64,000 nucleotides of DNA from Pseudomonas muyukensis (lineage in GTDB: Bacteria > Pseudomonadota > Gammaproteobacteria > Pseudomonadales > Pseudomonadaceae): contig NZ_CP077073.1 of the NCBI RefSeq assembly GCF_019139535.1, positions 815,001 through 879,000 on the forward strand, written 5' to 3'. A program made the position numbers and the translations under genes. The notes below the pieces were generated by a model, which was given only the letters and a program-made list of their open reading frames with translations, did no database searches and was not told the DNA's origin. Positions 39,620 to 48,169 of this stretch are shown here, piece by piece. Numbering within the stretch: position 1 is the first letter of the stretch; every line of letters starts with the position of its first letter.

Positions 39620-41034
39620 AACAGCTGATTCTGGCGGGGCTGTGCCTGTCGCTTGGCGCCTGCATGATGGTCGGCCCCGACTACCAGCTGCCCAAGGACG
39701 CCGCCGTGCAGCGCGAAGACCTGAACGGCCCGCTGCGCCAGGACGCCGACAGCGTGGTGTCGGCGCCGGTGCCCGAGGATTGGTGGCAGCTGTACCAGGA
39801 CCCACGGCTGAACCAGCTGGTGCGCCAGGCGCTGAGTGCCAACACCGAACTGCGCGTGGCCGCCGCCAACATCGCCAAGGCCCGTGCCCAGGTGGAAGTG
39901 GCCGAGTCGCAAGGCGGCTTCAACGGTGGGGTCAAGCTGGGTGCCCAGCGCCTGCAGGAGTCCGGCGAGGCCTTCTTGCTGCCGGAGAAAGTGCCGGTGG
40001 CCAATATCGGCGAGGCGATCATCAGCGCCAGCTACCAGTTCGACCTGTGGGGCACCTTCAAGCGCGGCACCGAGGCGGCCAAGGCCAATGCCGACGCCGT
40101 GCAGGCCGCTGCCGACACCGCGCGCATCACCCTGGTGGCCGACGTGGTCAAGGCCTATACCCAGGTGTGCTCGGCCAACGAGGAATACCATATCGCCCAT
40201 GAGTCCCTGGACCTGCAGCAGCAGAGCGTGCAACTGACCCAGCGCCTGCGTGACGCCGGGCGTGGCGACGAGACCCAGGTGACCCGGTCGCAGACCCAGT
40301 TCAAGTCGCTGCGTGCCGAGTTGCCACGTTTCAAGGCCGAGCGCGAGGCCGGGCTGTACACCCTGGCCGCGCTGCTGGGCAAGCCGCTGGAGCAGTTGCC
40401 GGCGGGCACCGCCGATTGCGCCGAGCTGCCGCAGTTGGCGCAGTTGATCCCGGTTGGCGATGGTGCCGCGCTGCTCAAGCGTCGCCCCGACGTGCGCCAG
40501 GCCGAGCGCCAGCTGGCCGCGGCCACCGCGACCATCGGCGTGGCCACCGGGGCGTTGTACCCGGATATCAGCATCGGCGCGCAGATCGGCACCATCGGCC
40601 TGGCCAAGAACCTCGGCGAGCCCTCGGCCAATCGTTGGGGCTTTGGCCCACAGGTCAGTTGGAACATTCCCACCAACGGCACCCGCGCGCGCATTCGCAT
40701 GGCCGAGGCCTCGACCCAGGCGGCGCTGGCGCATTTCGACGGGGTGGTGCTCAACGCCATCCGCGAGACCCAGACCCGCCTGGCGCAGTACAGCGCGCTG
40801 CTGGACCGGCGCGATGCGCTGGCCGACGCCGAGCGTTCGGCGAAGGAGTCGGCGGACCAGACGCACCTGCGTTACCAGGTGGGGCGTGAGTCGTTCCTGG
40901 CGGACTTGCAGGCGACCCGCACCTACACCGATGTGCGTGCCCAGCTGGCGGCGGCCAACAGCCAGGTGGCGATGGGGCAGATTGGCGTGTTCCTGGCCTT
41001 GGGCGGCGGCTGGAAGGACAGCGCCAGGCCTTGA
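39616..41034 (+). CDS. OprM/NodT-type outer-membrane efflux lipoprotein
   Basis: A 472-residue RND-type outer-membrane factor. A lipoprotein signal peptide with lipobox LGAC (Cys16) is followed by two outer-membrane-efflux repeats. Motifs include VGPDYQLP near the start and LLKRRPDVRQAERQLAAATA in the second half, as in OprM/NodT. It overlaps the preceding gene by ATGA and completes the tripartite pump. Confidence 0.92.
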   Translation: MKQLILAGLCLSLGACMMVGPDYQLPKDAAVQREDLNGPLRQDADSVVSAPVPEDWWQLYQDPRLNQLVRQALSANTELRVAAANIAKARAQVEVAESQGGFNGGVKLGAQRLQESGEAFLLPEKVPVANIGEAIISASYQFDLWGTFKRGTEAAKANADAVQAAADTARITLVADVVKAYTQVCSANEEYHIAHESLDLQQQSVQLTQRLRDAGRGDETQVTRSQTQFKSLRAELPRFKAEREAGLYTLAALLGKPLEQLPAGTADCAELPQLAQLIPVGDGAALLKRRPDVRQAERQLAAATATIGVATGALYPDISIGAQIGTIGLAKNLGEPSANRWGFGPQVSWNIPTNGTRARIRMAEASTQAALAHFDGVVLNAIRETQTRLAQYSALLDRRDALADAERSAKESADQTHLRYQVGRESFLADLQATRTYTDVRAQLAAANSQVAMGQIGVFLALGGGWKDSARP

Positions 41035-41053
41035 TGGCTGCGGACACGTTTCC

Positions 41054-41190
41054 TTGTAGGAGCGGCCTTGCCGGGGCGCCGGACCGGTCGGAAAGGGCCG
41101 CATAGCGGCCCCAGGGATTTGTGCATCACGGCTGAATCCCTGGGGCCGCTATGCGGCCCATTCGCGACACAAGGCCGCTCCTACAGGGAA
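41054..41190. repeat. REP element pair
   Basis: TGTAGGAGCGGCCTTGCCGGGGCG near 41055 and the inverted unit TCGCGACACAAGGCCGCTCCTACAG at 41162-41186. The spacer contains a further dyad, GGCCGCATAGCGGCC against GGGGCCGCTATGCGGCCC. It lies between the converging efflux and envelope operons. Confidence 0.78.
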
Positions 41191-41197
41191 TGCGTAC

Positions 41198-41941
41198 TTA
41201 GTTCAGCACCCGTGCCGGCTCATCCGGCGGCAGGTTGTCGCGGCCACGCGGCGCTTTGGGTTGCCCAGGCAGCGAGCCGCCCAGTTGCTCCGCCAGCTGC
41301 TGCGCCACATCCTCGCCCAGCGCCTTCGACACATCCCGCACCACCCGCGGGCGGTTCAGCGTCACCCGCCGGTCCTGGCCCTTCACCAGCTTGGTGTCCT
41401 GCCCTTCACCCATGGCGGTGAACGCCGAGGTGATTTCGTAGGTGCGGGTGTTGATCAGGCTGAAGTCGGCGACCACCGTCAGGCCCAGCACCGCCGAGTA
41501 GCTGTCGGTGTGGTCCAGCGAGTTGATGTCCTGCTGGAAGTCGATGTCCGACAAGGTGCCGAACAGCACATAGTCGGCGCCCTTGAACGCGCCGTTCTTG
41601 ATGCGCCGGATCACGTCGTACACGTCTTCCTTCGCGTCGGCGGTGTAGGGGCGGCCCTGGACCAGCTGGAACATGCCGGTCTTGAGGATCTCACCCTTGA
41701 TGTCGCCACCGAACTTGCGCAGTTCGGTCTGCTCGATGTAGCTGTTGAGGCTCTCGAACTCGCTGTAGCTCGACTGGCCGCTGGCGTGGTACATGCCGGC
41801 CTGGCCGCTGCTCTGGGCGTTGACGGTGTGGATGTACTCCTCCACCTGCGCCTGGTAGGCCAGGTCGGTCACCGCCACCTTGGGGGCCGCCTGCGCGGCG
41901 AAGGCGCAGGCCAGGCCAATGATTGCCATCCATGCACGCAT
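41198..41941 (-). CDS. CsgG/LpoB-like periplasmic protein
   Basis: A 247-residue protein with a cleavable signal peptide (MRAWMAIIGLACAFAAQA) and no lipobox cysteine. The body resembles the TolB-N/CsgG/LpoB-like fold, 'KVAVTDLAY...', then 'KGADYVLFGTLSDIDF' and 'ADFSLINTRTYEITSAF'. It is the fourth gene of a minus-strand operon with COG3014, YcfL-like and LpoB-like lipoprotein genes; only 3 nt separate it from the LpoB-like gene. Exact function unknown; a role in envelope or peptidoglycan assembly is an inference from neighbours. Confidence 0.78.
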   Translation of the reverse strand: MRAWMAIIGLACAFAAQAAPKVAVTDLAYQAQVEEYIHTVNAQSSGQAGMYHASGQSSYSEFESLNSYIEQTELRKFGGDIKGEILKTGMFQLVQGRPYTADAKEDVYDVIRRIKNGAFKGADYVLFGTLSDIDFQQDINSLDHTDSYSAVLGLTVVADFSLINTRTYEITSAFTAMGEGQDTKLVKGQDRRVTLNRPRVVRDVSKALGEDVAQQLAEQLGGSLPGQPKAPRGRDNLPPDEPARVLN

Positions 41942-41944
41942 CGA

Positions 41945-42532
41945 TCAGCGCTCCGTGGTCTTGCGGATTTCTTTTTCGTCCATCCACTCGGCCAGGCCGC
42001 TTTCCACGTCGATCAGTTGCAGGCTGAACTTGTAGAACACGTCCTTGTAGTCGCTGCTGCGCTTGACGATGGAGCTGATCGAGCCTTCCAGGCGGTACTT
42101 GGCGGCAATCATGTTGCCGGTCTTGGCCACGGTCTTCTTCTTGTACAGGCCGCTCTGGTTCTGCAGCTTGAGCTGGTCGACCTGGCTTTGCATGTCGGTG
42201 TTGTCGCTGGCGAAGCGCGCCACGCCGGACTTCATCAGCTGGGTCTTGATCGAGGTGGTGATCTCGCGGGTATCGATGTACTCGCTGGTCTTGTTCTTCA
42301 CGTCGTACACCTGCACCACCGGACGGCCGTGCAGCACGCCGGACTGGGCCAGGGAGCGGGTCATGCTCTCGGCGATCATCTGCAGGTCGGTGGAGCCGAA
42401 CTCGTTGGTGACCAGCTCGACAGCCTTGCTGTCGCCGTAGCTGATGTTCTTGCCGCCAAGAACCGGCGAAGGGGTGCTGCAGCCGCTGACCAGGGCGATG
42501 GCGATGGCGGCGAGGGAAAGGCGTGCAAACAT
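41945..42532 (-). CDS. lpoB: LpoB-like lipoprotein (PBP-activator family)
   Basis: A 195-residue lipoprotein with lipobox VSGC (Cys18). Its C-terminal domain fits COG3417/LpoB (VYDVKNKTSEYIDTREITTSIKTQL, 'AAKYRLEGSIS', then 'QLIDVESGLAEW'). E. coli LpoB activates PBP1b from the outer membrane. Pseudomonads use other activators for PBP1b, so the partner here is uncertain and the symbol should be read as family-level. Confidence 0.72.
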   Translation of the reverse strand: MFARLSLAAIAIALVSGCSTPSPVLGGKNISYGDSKAVELVTNEFGSTDLQMIAESMTRSLAQSGVLHGRPVVQVYDVKNKTSEYIDTREITTSIKTQLMKSGVARFASDNTDMQSQVDQLKLQNQSGLYKKKTVAKTGNMIAAKYRLEGSISSIVKRSSDYKDVFYKFSLQLIDVESGLAEWMDEKEIRKTTER

Positions 42533-42553
42533 GGAACGTGCTCCTGAAAAGGG

Positions 42554-42922
42554 TTACCGGGTGTGGACTTCGAGGCGGAAGTCGCGGGCAGCGGGGGTGG
42601 GGGCGATGGCCGGCAGGAACTTGGCCTGCTTGCCGTACAGCGGCAGGGCCTTCCAGCTTTCTTCGTCGGCTACCGGGAAGCCGTCGTCGCCCAGCCAGGC
42701 GAAGCGGTAGTAGAGGGTCTGGTTGCTGCGGCTGGTGTTGTTCAGCGCCACGTTGACGGTGAGGAAGCCGTTTTCCCGGGCGACGCGCATCTGGCCGACC
42801 TCGATGTCATCCAGTTGGCCCATGGTCACCACCTTGCTGGCGGCGCTGCCGGGGGCGGGAGGCGGGGTGGCGCAGCCGGCCAGCAGGGCGACGGCGGCCA
42901 GGGCGAGGCATGTTTTGCGCAT
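42554..42922 (-). CDS. YcfL-family (DUF1425) lipoprotein
   Basis: A 122-residue lipoprotein with lipobox LAGC (Cys17), followed by the DUF1425/YcfL domain with 'VNVALNNTSRSNQTLYYRFAWLGDDGFPV'. In E. coli ycfL is adjacent to lpoB (ycfM), and the same order is kept here. Function unknown. Confidence 0.85.
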   Translation of the reverse strand: MRKTCLALAAVALLAGCATPPPAPGSAASKVVTMGQLDDIEVGQMRVARENGFLTVNVALNNTSRSNQTLYYRFAWLGDDGFPVADEESWKALPLYGKQAKFLPAIAPTPAARDFRLEVHTR

Positions 42923-42937
42923 GTGCGATCCTTGTGC

Positions 42938-44329
42938 TTACTTGAGGCTGGCGACGGCTTGCGCCGGGGCCTGCGGGGTGACTTCGACGGCCGGGCCGCC
43001 AGCGAATACACGGTTGCCGACCACGCGCAGGCTCACCACCTGGTAGGGCCGGTCGATCTTCACCTTGACCTGGGTGCCACCGAGGTTCGACGGCAGGTTC
43101 AGCTGGTGCTCGCCAGGCTTGAGACGGACCCGCGCCACCTGGGTCTGGTCGGGCAGGGTGCGCCAGGTGCGGGTGTCGGCGCCTTCGAGCACGCTGGAGG
43201 CGATGCCCACCACCAGGCCGGCCATGGGGTTGGCCTTGTTCAGGTTTTTCTGCGCCACGCCGCGGCTGATGGCGCGCACGCTGGTACGCAGGATGATGCC
43301 CGGCATGTCGTCGCGCAGGGCCCGGCGCGACATGGCGCTGGTGCTGTTGAGCGCGGTCAGGGCCAGGGCGCGGTCGTCCAGGCGGATCTCGCCCAGGTGC
43401 GCGGTGGAGGTGTCGTCGCGAATGATCGGGAACGACAGCGGGGTGATCACCAGGTTGTCCTCGATCGGCAGCGGCAGCGGGATACGGATCGAGTCCCGGG
43501 CCGGGGCCAGGCCGCTCTGCACCACGATCAGCACGTCGCTTTCAGTGGCCTTGGCGCTGTTCTTGTCCAGCTCGAGCAGGGCCTGGTCCAGCAGCGGGGT
43601 GTTCGGTCGCAGTTCGGCGGCCTTGCGGTAGCCGGGGGCGGCCAGGCCCTTTTCGCCGAGGGCTTCGTAGACGAAACCGGACAGGTAGTGGCTGAAGGCG
43701 CTCTGGTAGCTGTTCTTCAGGCTGACCACCTCCGGGGCATCGAGGCTGGCGACCGGGTAGCCTTGCAGGTCCTTGTATTCGGTCTTGATGCCTTCCTGCT
43801 CGGCCGCTTCCTCGCGCTTGAGGTACTCCTTGTCGCGCAGTTCGGCGATCACCGCTTCGCGCTCGTGGGTCTTCTTGATCTCGGTGCGGGCACCATCGAA
43901 GTCGTTCTGCGCCAGCAGGTTCAGGGCCATCTGCGTGGTCAGCATGACCTTTTCGTAGTCATAGCCTTCGTAGCGGCGGACCTTGTCGTTGACCAGGTAG
44001 CTGCCGAACTGGCTGAGGTACTTGTCGGTGTCGAGCTTGACCGACTCTTCCCACTGGAACACCACGCTGTCGGCGGCGCGCCAGGCGTCCTGGCTGCCCT
44101 TGAGGTCGCCCTTGGAGCGCAGCAGCTCGCCTTTTTCGAAGTAGTAGAGCAGGTCTTTCTGCTCGCCCTTGTTGTGGTTTTCCAGCAGGGCGAGGGCGGC
44201 ATCGACGTTGCCGGCGGCCAACTGCTTGTTGGTCTCCTGCAATTCGCTGTCGTAGCTGCGAAAGACCGAGCAGCCGGTGAGCTGCACGGCGGCGAGCAAG
44301 GTCGCCAGGGTCAAAGCGCGGGATACCAT
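42938..44329 (-). CDS. COG3014-type large lipoprotein
   Basis: A 463-residue lipoprotein with lipobox LTGC (Cys20). Residues about 30-270 are helical and TPR-like (LAAGNVDAALALLE, 'YLSGFVYEALGEKGLAAPGYRKAAELRP'). The C-terminal half is beta-rich and ends in an Ala/Pro-rich tail. It is the first gene of the minus-strand operon shared with the YcfL and LpoB families. No function is established to my knowledge. Confidence 0.82.
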   Translation of the reverse strand: MVSRALTLATLLAAVQLTGCSVFRSYDSELQETNKQLAAGNVDAALALLENHNKGEQKDLLYYFEKGELLRSKGDLKGSQDAWRAADSVVFQWEESVKLDTDKYLSQFGSYLVNDKVRRYEGYDYEKVMLTTQMALNLLAQNDFDGARTEIKKTHEREAVIAELRDKEYLKREEAAEQEGIKTEYKDLQGYPVASLDAPEVVSLKNSYQSAFSHYLSGFVYEALGEKGLAAPGYRKAAELRPNTPLLDQALLELDKNSAKATESDVLIVVQSGLAPARDSIRIPLPLPIEDNLVITPLSFPIIRDDTSTAHLGEIRLDDRALALTALNSTSAMSRRALRDDMPGIILRTSVRAISRGVAQKNLNKANPMAGLVVGIASSVLEGADTRTWRTLPDQTQVARVRLKPGEHQLNLPSNLGGTQVKVKIDRPYQVVSLRVVGNRVFAGGPAVEVTPQAPAQAVASLK

Positions 44330-44428
44330 CGGACTTCTTCTTTCCCTGAAACAAATGAGCCGCGCGGGCGGGGGCGGCAGATCCCTCTGTTTATCGCCAG
44401 AACCTCTCGATGGAGGCGCCTTGATTGC

Positions 44429-44440
44429 TAATAGCTATTA
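44429..44440. promoter_or_regulatory. 12-bp palindrome in the divergent intergenic region
   Basis: Perfect palindrome TAATAGCTATTA, 100 bp upstream of the COG3014 start and about 180 bp upstream of the FTR1-fusion start. The 44330-44618 gap otherwise holds no gene. It does not match a Fur box well (I count 8 of 19 consensus positions). The bound regulator, if any, is unknown. Confidence 0.3.
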
Positions 44441-44618
44441 CGGCGGCGCGGGATTATACCCAAAGTAGTAGCCTGGTGATGGCGAATTGCTTCGCAACTT
44501 CGGCGGGTTTGCCATCAGTCGTAAAAGCCGGTCGGACGGCGTCGCTCGATGAATTTGTCACGGGATTTTTCATGAAATCTGCCCCTGAGCCTTGAGTGAC
44601 ACAGAGTGGAAGTGAACA

Positions 44619-46562
44619 ATGTTCTCTTTCGTATTTACGTCGAGATTGGCCATGAATTCCCGTTCCCGTCTGTTCGCCTGGCTGCCCGCCTTGTTGCTCG
44701 GCCCGCTGCTGGCGCTGTGCAGCGCCCCGACGCTGGCCGAAGCCCCGGCCGATGCGACCAAGGCCCTGCACCTGCTGGACTACATCGGTGCCGACTACCC
44801 GCCGACGGTGCGTGACGGCCAGGTGGTGGACGACGGTGAATACCGCGAGCAACAGGAATTCAGCGGTGTGCTGGCCGAGCTGATCAAGGGCCTGCCGGAC
44901 AACCCCGAGCGAAGCGCGTTGGCGCAGGGCGTGCAGGGCCTGCGCGAGGCCATCGAGCAGCGCCAGGATGGCGCCGGGGTGGCGCGCCAGGCTCGCCAGC
45001 TAGGCGCCCGCCTGGCCGTGGCCTACGAGGTCAGCCAGGCCCCGGTGATCACCCCGGATCCGGCCCGTGGCGCCGCGTTGTACGCGCAGAACTGCTCGAT
45101 CTGCCACGGCGACAGCGGCCTGGGCGACGGCCCGGCCGGCACCGGGCTCGAGCCGCCGCCGGCCAACCTGCGCAGTGTCGAGCGGCTCGACCACCTGAGC
45201 CTGTTCGACCTGTACAACACCCTTGGCCTGGGCATCGAAGGCACCGAGATGCCGTCGTTCGCCGACCAGCTCGACGAGCGCCAGCGCTGGGACGTGGCGG
45301 CCTACATCGCCAGCTTCACCGCCGATCCGCAGGCAGCCAAGGGCGACAAGGCCTGGAACCTTGCCGACCTGGCCCGGCAGACCCCGGCCGAGGTCGCCGC
45401 CAGCGAAGGCGCCGGTGCCGTGGCCGCGTTCCGTGCCCAGCGCGCGCAGCCGCCGCAGGCCAAGCGTGGCCCGGCACAACTGCTCGAGTACACCGCCAGC
45501 ACCCTGGACAAGAGCCTGGCAGCCTACCGTGCCGGCGACCACGACCAGGCCTATGACTTGTCGGTGGCGGCCTACCTGGAAGGCTTCGAGCTGGTGGAAA
45601 GCTCGCTCGACAACATCGACACCCAGGCCCGCAAGGACACTGAGAAGAGCTTGATGGCCTACCGCCAGTCGCTGCAGGACGGCCTGCCGGTGGCCCAGGC
45701 CGAACAGCGCCTGGCCGAGGCCAAGGCGAAACTGGACGAGGCCGCCAAACTGCTGGGCAGCGATGGCCTGAGCTGGTCGCTGAGCTACATTTCCGGTCTG
45801 CTGATCCTGCTGCGCGAGGGCCTGGAAGCGATCCTGGTGCTGGCGGCGATCCTCGCCTTCCTGCGCAATACCGGCCAGCAGTCGGCGGTGCGTAGCGTCA
45901 ACATCGGCTGGGGCCTGGCGCTGGTCGCCGGCTTCGCCACCTGGGCCCTGGCCGCCTATGTGATCGACGTGGGTGGCGCCCAGCGCGAACTGCTCGAAGG
46001 CTGCACCGCGCTGTTCGCCGCGGTGATGGTGCTGTGGCTGGGGGTATGGATGCACGACCGCCGCCACGCCGCGGCCTGGCAGGACTACATCAAGAGCAGC
46101 CTGGTCAGCGGTGGCGGGCGCTTCGGTTTTGCCGTGCTGGCGTTCTTCTCGGTGTACCGCGAGTTGTTCGAGGTGATCCTGTTCTACGAGACCCTGTGGC
46201 TGCAGGCCGGGCCCGCCGGGCACCAGGCGGTGCTGGCCGGCGGTGCCACGGCGCTGGTGCTGCTGATGGGCCTGGCCTGGGTGATCCTGCGCGGCTCGGC
46301 CAAGCTGCCGCTGTCGCTGTTCTTCAGCATCAACGCGGCGCTGCTGTGCGCGCTGTCGGTGGTGTTCGCCGGGCATGGCGTGAAGGCGCTGCAAGAGGCC
46401 GGTGTGCTGGGTACGCGGCCGGTGGCGTTCTTCGAGTTCGATTGGCTGGGCATCCATGCCGATGCCTACTCGCTGAGCGCGCAGGTGCTGGCGCTACTGG
46501 CCATTGTGGTGCTGTACGGACGTAGCCGCCTGGCCGAGAAGCGCCGAGCGGCGGCCAACTGA
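44619..46562 (+). CDS. Cytochrome c-FTR1 iron permease fusion
   Basis: A 647-residue fusion. A signal peptide (about 15-41) precedes a periplasmic domain with heme-binding CSICH (about 159-163) and a distal Met candidate (EMPSF), then a helical linker. The C-terminal FTR1/EfeU permease (about 385-640) has REGLE (about 398-402) and a second RELFE (about 514-518) as iron-binding motifs and about seven TM helices. The heme domain is likely to oxidise or relay electrons while Fe is taken up. ATG 44619 has GGAAG about 6 nt upstream, better than ATG 44652. It is divergent from the lipoprotein operon. Confidence 0.93.
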   Translation: MFSFVFTSRLAMNSRSRLFAWLPALLLGPLLALCSAPTLAEAPADATKALHLLDYIGADYPPTVRDGQVVDDGEYREQQEFSGVLAELIKGLPDNPERSALAQGVQGLREAIEQRQDGAGVARQARQLGARLAVAYEVSQAPVITPDPARGAALYAQNCSICHGDSGLGDGPAGTGLEPPPANLRSVERLDHLSLFDLYNTLGLGIEGTEMPSFADQLDERQRWDVAAYIASFTADPQAAKGDKAWNLADLARQTPAEVAASEGAGAVAAFRAQRAQPPQAKRGPAQLLEYTASTLDKSLAAYRAGDHDQAYDLSVAAYLEGFELVESSLDNIDTQARKDTEKSLMAYRQSLQDGLPVAQAEQRLAEAKAKLDEAAKLLGSDGLSWSLSYISGLLILLREGLEAILVLAAILAFLRNTGQQSAVRSVNIGWGLALVAGFATWALAAYVIDVGGAQRELLEGCTALFAAVMVLWLGVWMHDRRHAAAWQDYIKSSLVSGGGRFGFAVLAFFSVYRELFEVILFYETLWLQAGPAGHQAVLAGGATALVLLMGLAWVILRGSAKLPLSLFFSINAALLCALSVVFAGHGVKALQEAGVLGTRPVAFFEFDWLGIHADAYSLSAQVLALLAIVVLYGRSRLAEKRRAAAN

Positions 46563-46666
46563 TCATAGGCTGGGACCGCCAGGCCGCGCCCACAGTGGCC
46601 GTGTCTACCTGAGACCTGGTGTTGCCCCCGTGCAAGACAGTCGCAGCCACAGGCATACTGGTCACT

Positions 46667-46725
46667 TTGTGGGAGCGGCCTTGTGTCGCGAAAGGAGGGC
46701 GCAGCCCTCCCAGCTTTGCGAGGAT
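46667..46725. repeat. REP element
   Basis: GTGGGAGCGGCCTTGTGTCGCGAAAGG at 46670, followed by AGGGCGCAGCCCTCC and a Gly/Cys-rich stem. It sits only about 10 bp upstream of the ribosome-binding site of the next gene, and so overlaps its 5' untranslated region. Confidence 0.7.
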
Positions 46726-46734
46726 ACGAAAGCA

Positions 46735-47187
46735 ATGCGTGTATGGATCGATGCCGACGCCTGCCCCAAGGCGGCCAAGGACCAGATCGTCAAGTTCGCC
46801 CTCAAGCGCAAGCTGGAGGTGGTGATGGTCGCCGGCCAGCCGCAGATCAAGCCGGCCTTCGCCTGCGTGCGGCTGATCGTGGTGCCCAGCGGCATGGACG
46901 CGGCCGACGACTACCTGGTAGAGAACGCCGAGCCTGGCGAGTTGGTGATCTGCAGCGACGTGCCGCTGGCCGATCGCTTGATCAAGAAGGGCGTGGCGGC
47001 GCTGGACCCGCGCGGCCGCGAGTTCGACGAACGCAACATGGGCGAGCGCCTGGCAGTGCGCAACCTGTTCACCGAGCTGCGCGAGCAGGGCCAGGTTGGG
47101 GGCGGGCAGGCCCCTTATGGCGAGCGTGAGAAGCAGGCGTTTGCCAATGCGCTGGACCGGATCCTGACCCGCTTGTCCAAAGCCTGA
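46735..47187 (+). CDS. YaiI/YqxD family (DUF188) protein
   Basis: A 150-residue cytosolic protein of the DUF188 family. It opens MRVWIDADACPKAAKDQI, and the conserved D-x-D near the N-terminus, the SDVPLADRLI block and the RNMGERLAVRN block are typical. These residues suggest a PIN-like nuclease fold, but no function is proven. ATG at 46735 has GAGG about 11 nt upstream. Flanked by REP elements. Confidence 0.9.
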   Translation: MRVWIDADACPKAAKDQIVKFALKRKLEVVMVAGQPQIKPAFACVRLIVVPSGMDAADDYLVENAEPGELVICSDVPLADRLIKKGVAALDPRGREFDERNMGERLAVRNLFTELREQGQVGGGQAPYGEREKQAFANALDRILTRLSKA

Positions 47188-47213
47188 CGCTATCGCGCAA
47201 GCATTCGCCTAGC

Positions 47214-47330
47214 GCTGTGGGAGCGGCCTGGTGTCGCGATGGGGCGCGTAGCGGCCCGATCTCGGCATCATGCAAAATCGCCGGGGCCGCTACGCAGCCC
47301 ATCGCGACACCAGGCCGCTCCCACAGGGAC
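47214..47330. repeat. REP element pair
   Basis: GTGGGAGCGGCCTGGTGTCGCGATGG and its inverted copy CCATCGCGACACCAGGCCGCTCCCAC flank a short loop. The two units form a long near-perfect inverted repeat between the DUF188 gene and elbB. Confidence 0.8.
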
Positions 47331-47390
47331 CGCAGCAGCCATGAGTCTGCGCTTTACCTGTAGGCGATGAGGTCGGTACACCCGCGTTTA

Positions 47391-48056
47391 TCAGTCGTTC
47401 TCGTGGGTCAGCTCCAGCACCCGGTCCACCAGCTTGTAGATGCCGCTGGCGGCTTCGCTGATCGACTTCGCCTCCATGTACGCCGGGGTGGTCACCAGCT
47501 TGCGCTGCACATCCTCGACGATGTCATGCACATCGCATTCTTCATGGGTGCCGCCCATCTTCACCACCGCCGCGCTGGTGCCGGCGTCCTTGCCAATGGT
47601 GCAGACCACGCCCGGCCCGTAGATCTTCGCCGCCAGCGCCGGCGAAATGCAGATCAGCCCGACCGGCTTGCAGGCATCGGCGAAGGCTTCGGCCAGGGCC
47701 AGCACATCCGGCTGCACGCTGCAGTTGGCGCCCTCGACGGCAAAGTTCGAAAGGTTCTTCGCCGCGCCGAAACCGCCGGGCACGATCAGCGCGTCGAAGT
47801 CCTCGACCTTGGCTTCGCGAATATCCTTCACCGCGCCACGGGCGATGCGCGCCGACTCCACCAGCACATTGCGCGACTCGGGCATCTGCTCCCCGGTCAG
47901 GTGGTCGATCACATGCATCTGCGCGATGTTCGGCGCGAAGCACTGCACCTGGGCGCCGCGCTGATCCAGGCGCAGCAGGGTTATCACGCTTTCGTGGATT
48001 TCGGCGCCGTCGTACACGCCGCAACCGGACAGAATCACCGCAACTTTTTTCGTCAT
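47391..48056 (-). CDS. elbB: ElbB, DJ-1/PfpI-like glyoxalase
   Basis: A 221-residue class I glutamine-amidotransferase-like (DJ-1/PfpI) protein, matching ElbB of the isoprenoid-associated family. Conserved features are SGCGVYDGAEIHES, VPGGFGAAKNLSNFA and the nucleophile elbow GLICISPAL with Cys. E. coli ElbB has glyoxalase activity. ATG 48056 is preferred over the TTG at 48062 because GGAG lies 9 nt upstream of the ATG. Confidence 0.93.
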   Translation of the reverse strand: MTKKVAVILSGCGVYDGAEIHESVITLLRLDQRGAQVQCFAPNIAQMHVIDHLTGEQMPESRNVLVESARIARGAVKDIREAKVEDFDALIVPGGFGAAKNLSNFAVEGANCSVQPDVLALAEAFADACKPVGLICISPALAAKIYGPGVVCTIGKDAGTSAAVVKMGGTHEECDVHDIVEDVQRKLVTTPAYMEAKSISEAASGIYKLVDRVLELTHEND

Positions 48057-48169
48057 GCTCAATACTCCAGTGTCGAGGCACTAAATGTCCTCTAGTTTGG
48101 CAGATGTATCCATGGGATTTGCCCGGCAGGCGGCCTAATCTTCGTGGATAACCTTGGAGGTGGCCGTTC

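Noticed and set aside
44421..44440. Fur box upstream of the FTR1-fusion gene
   Set aside because: The palindrome TAATAGCTATTA is real, but only 8 of 19 positions match a Fur consensus in my alignment, so it is listed only as an unidentified palindrome.
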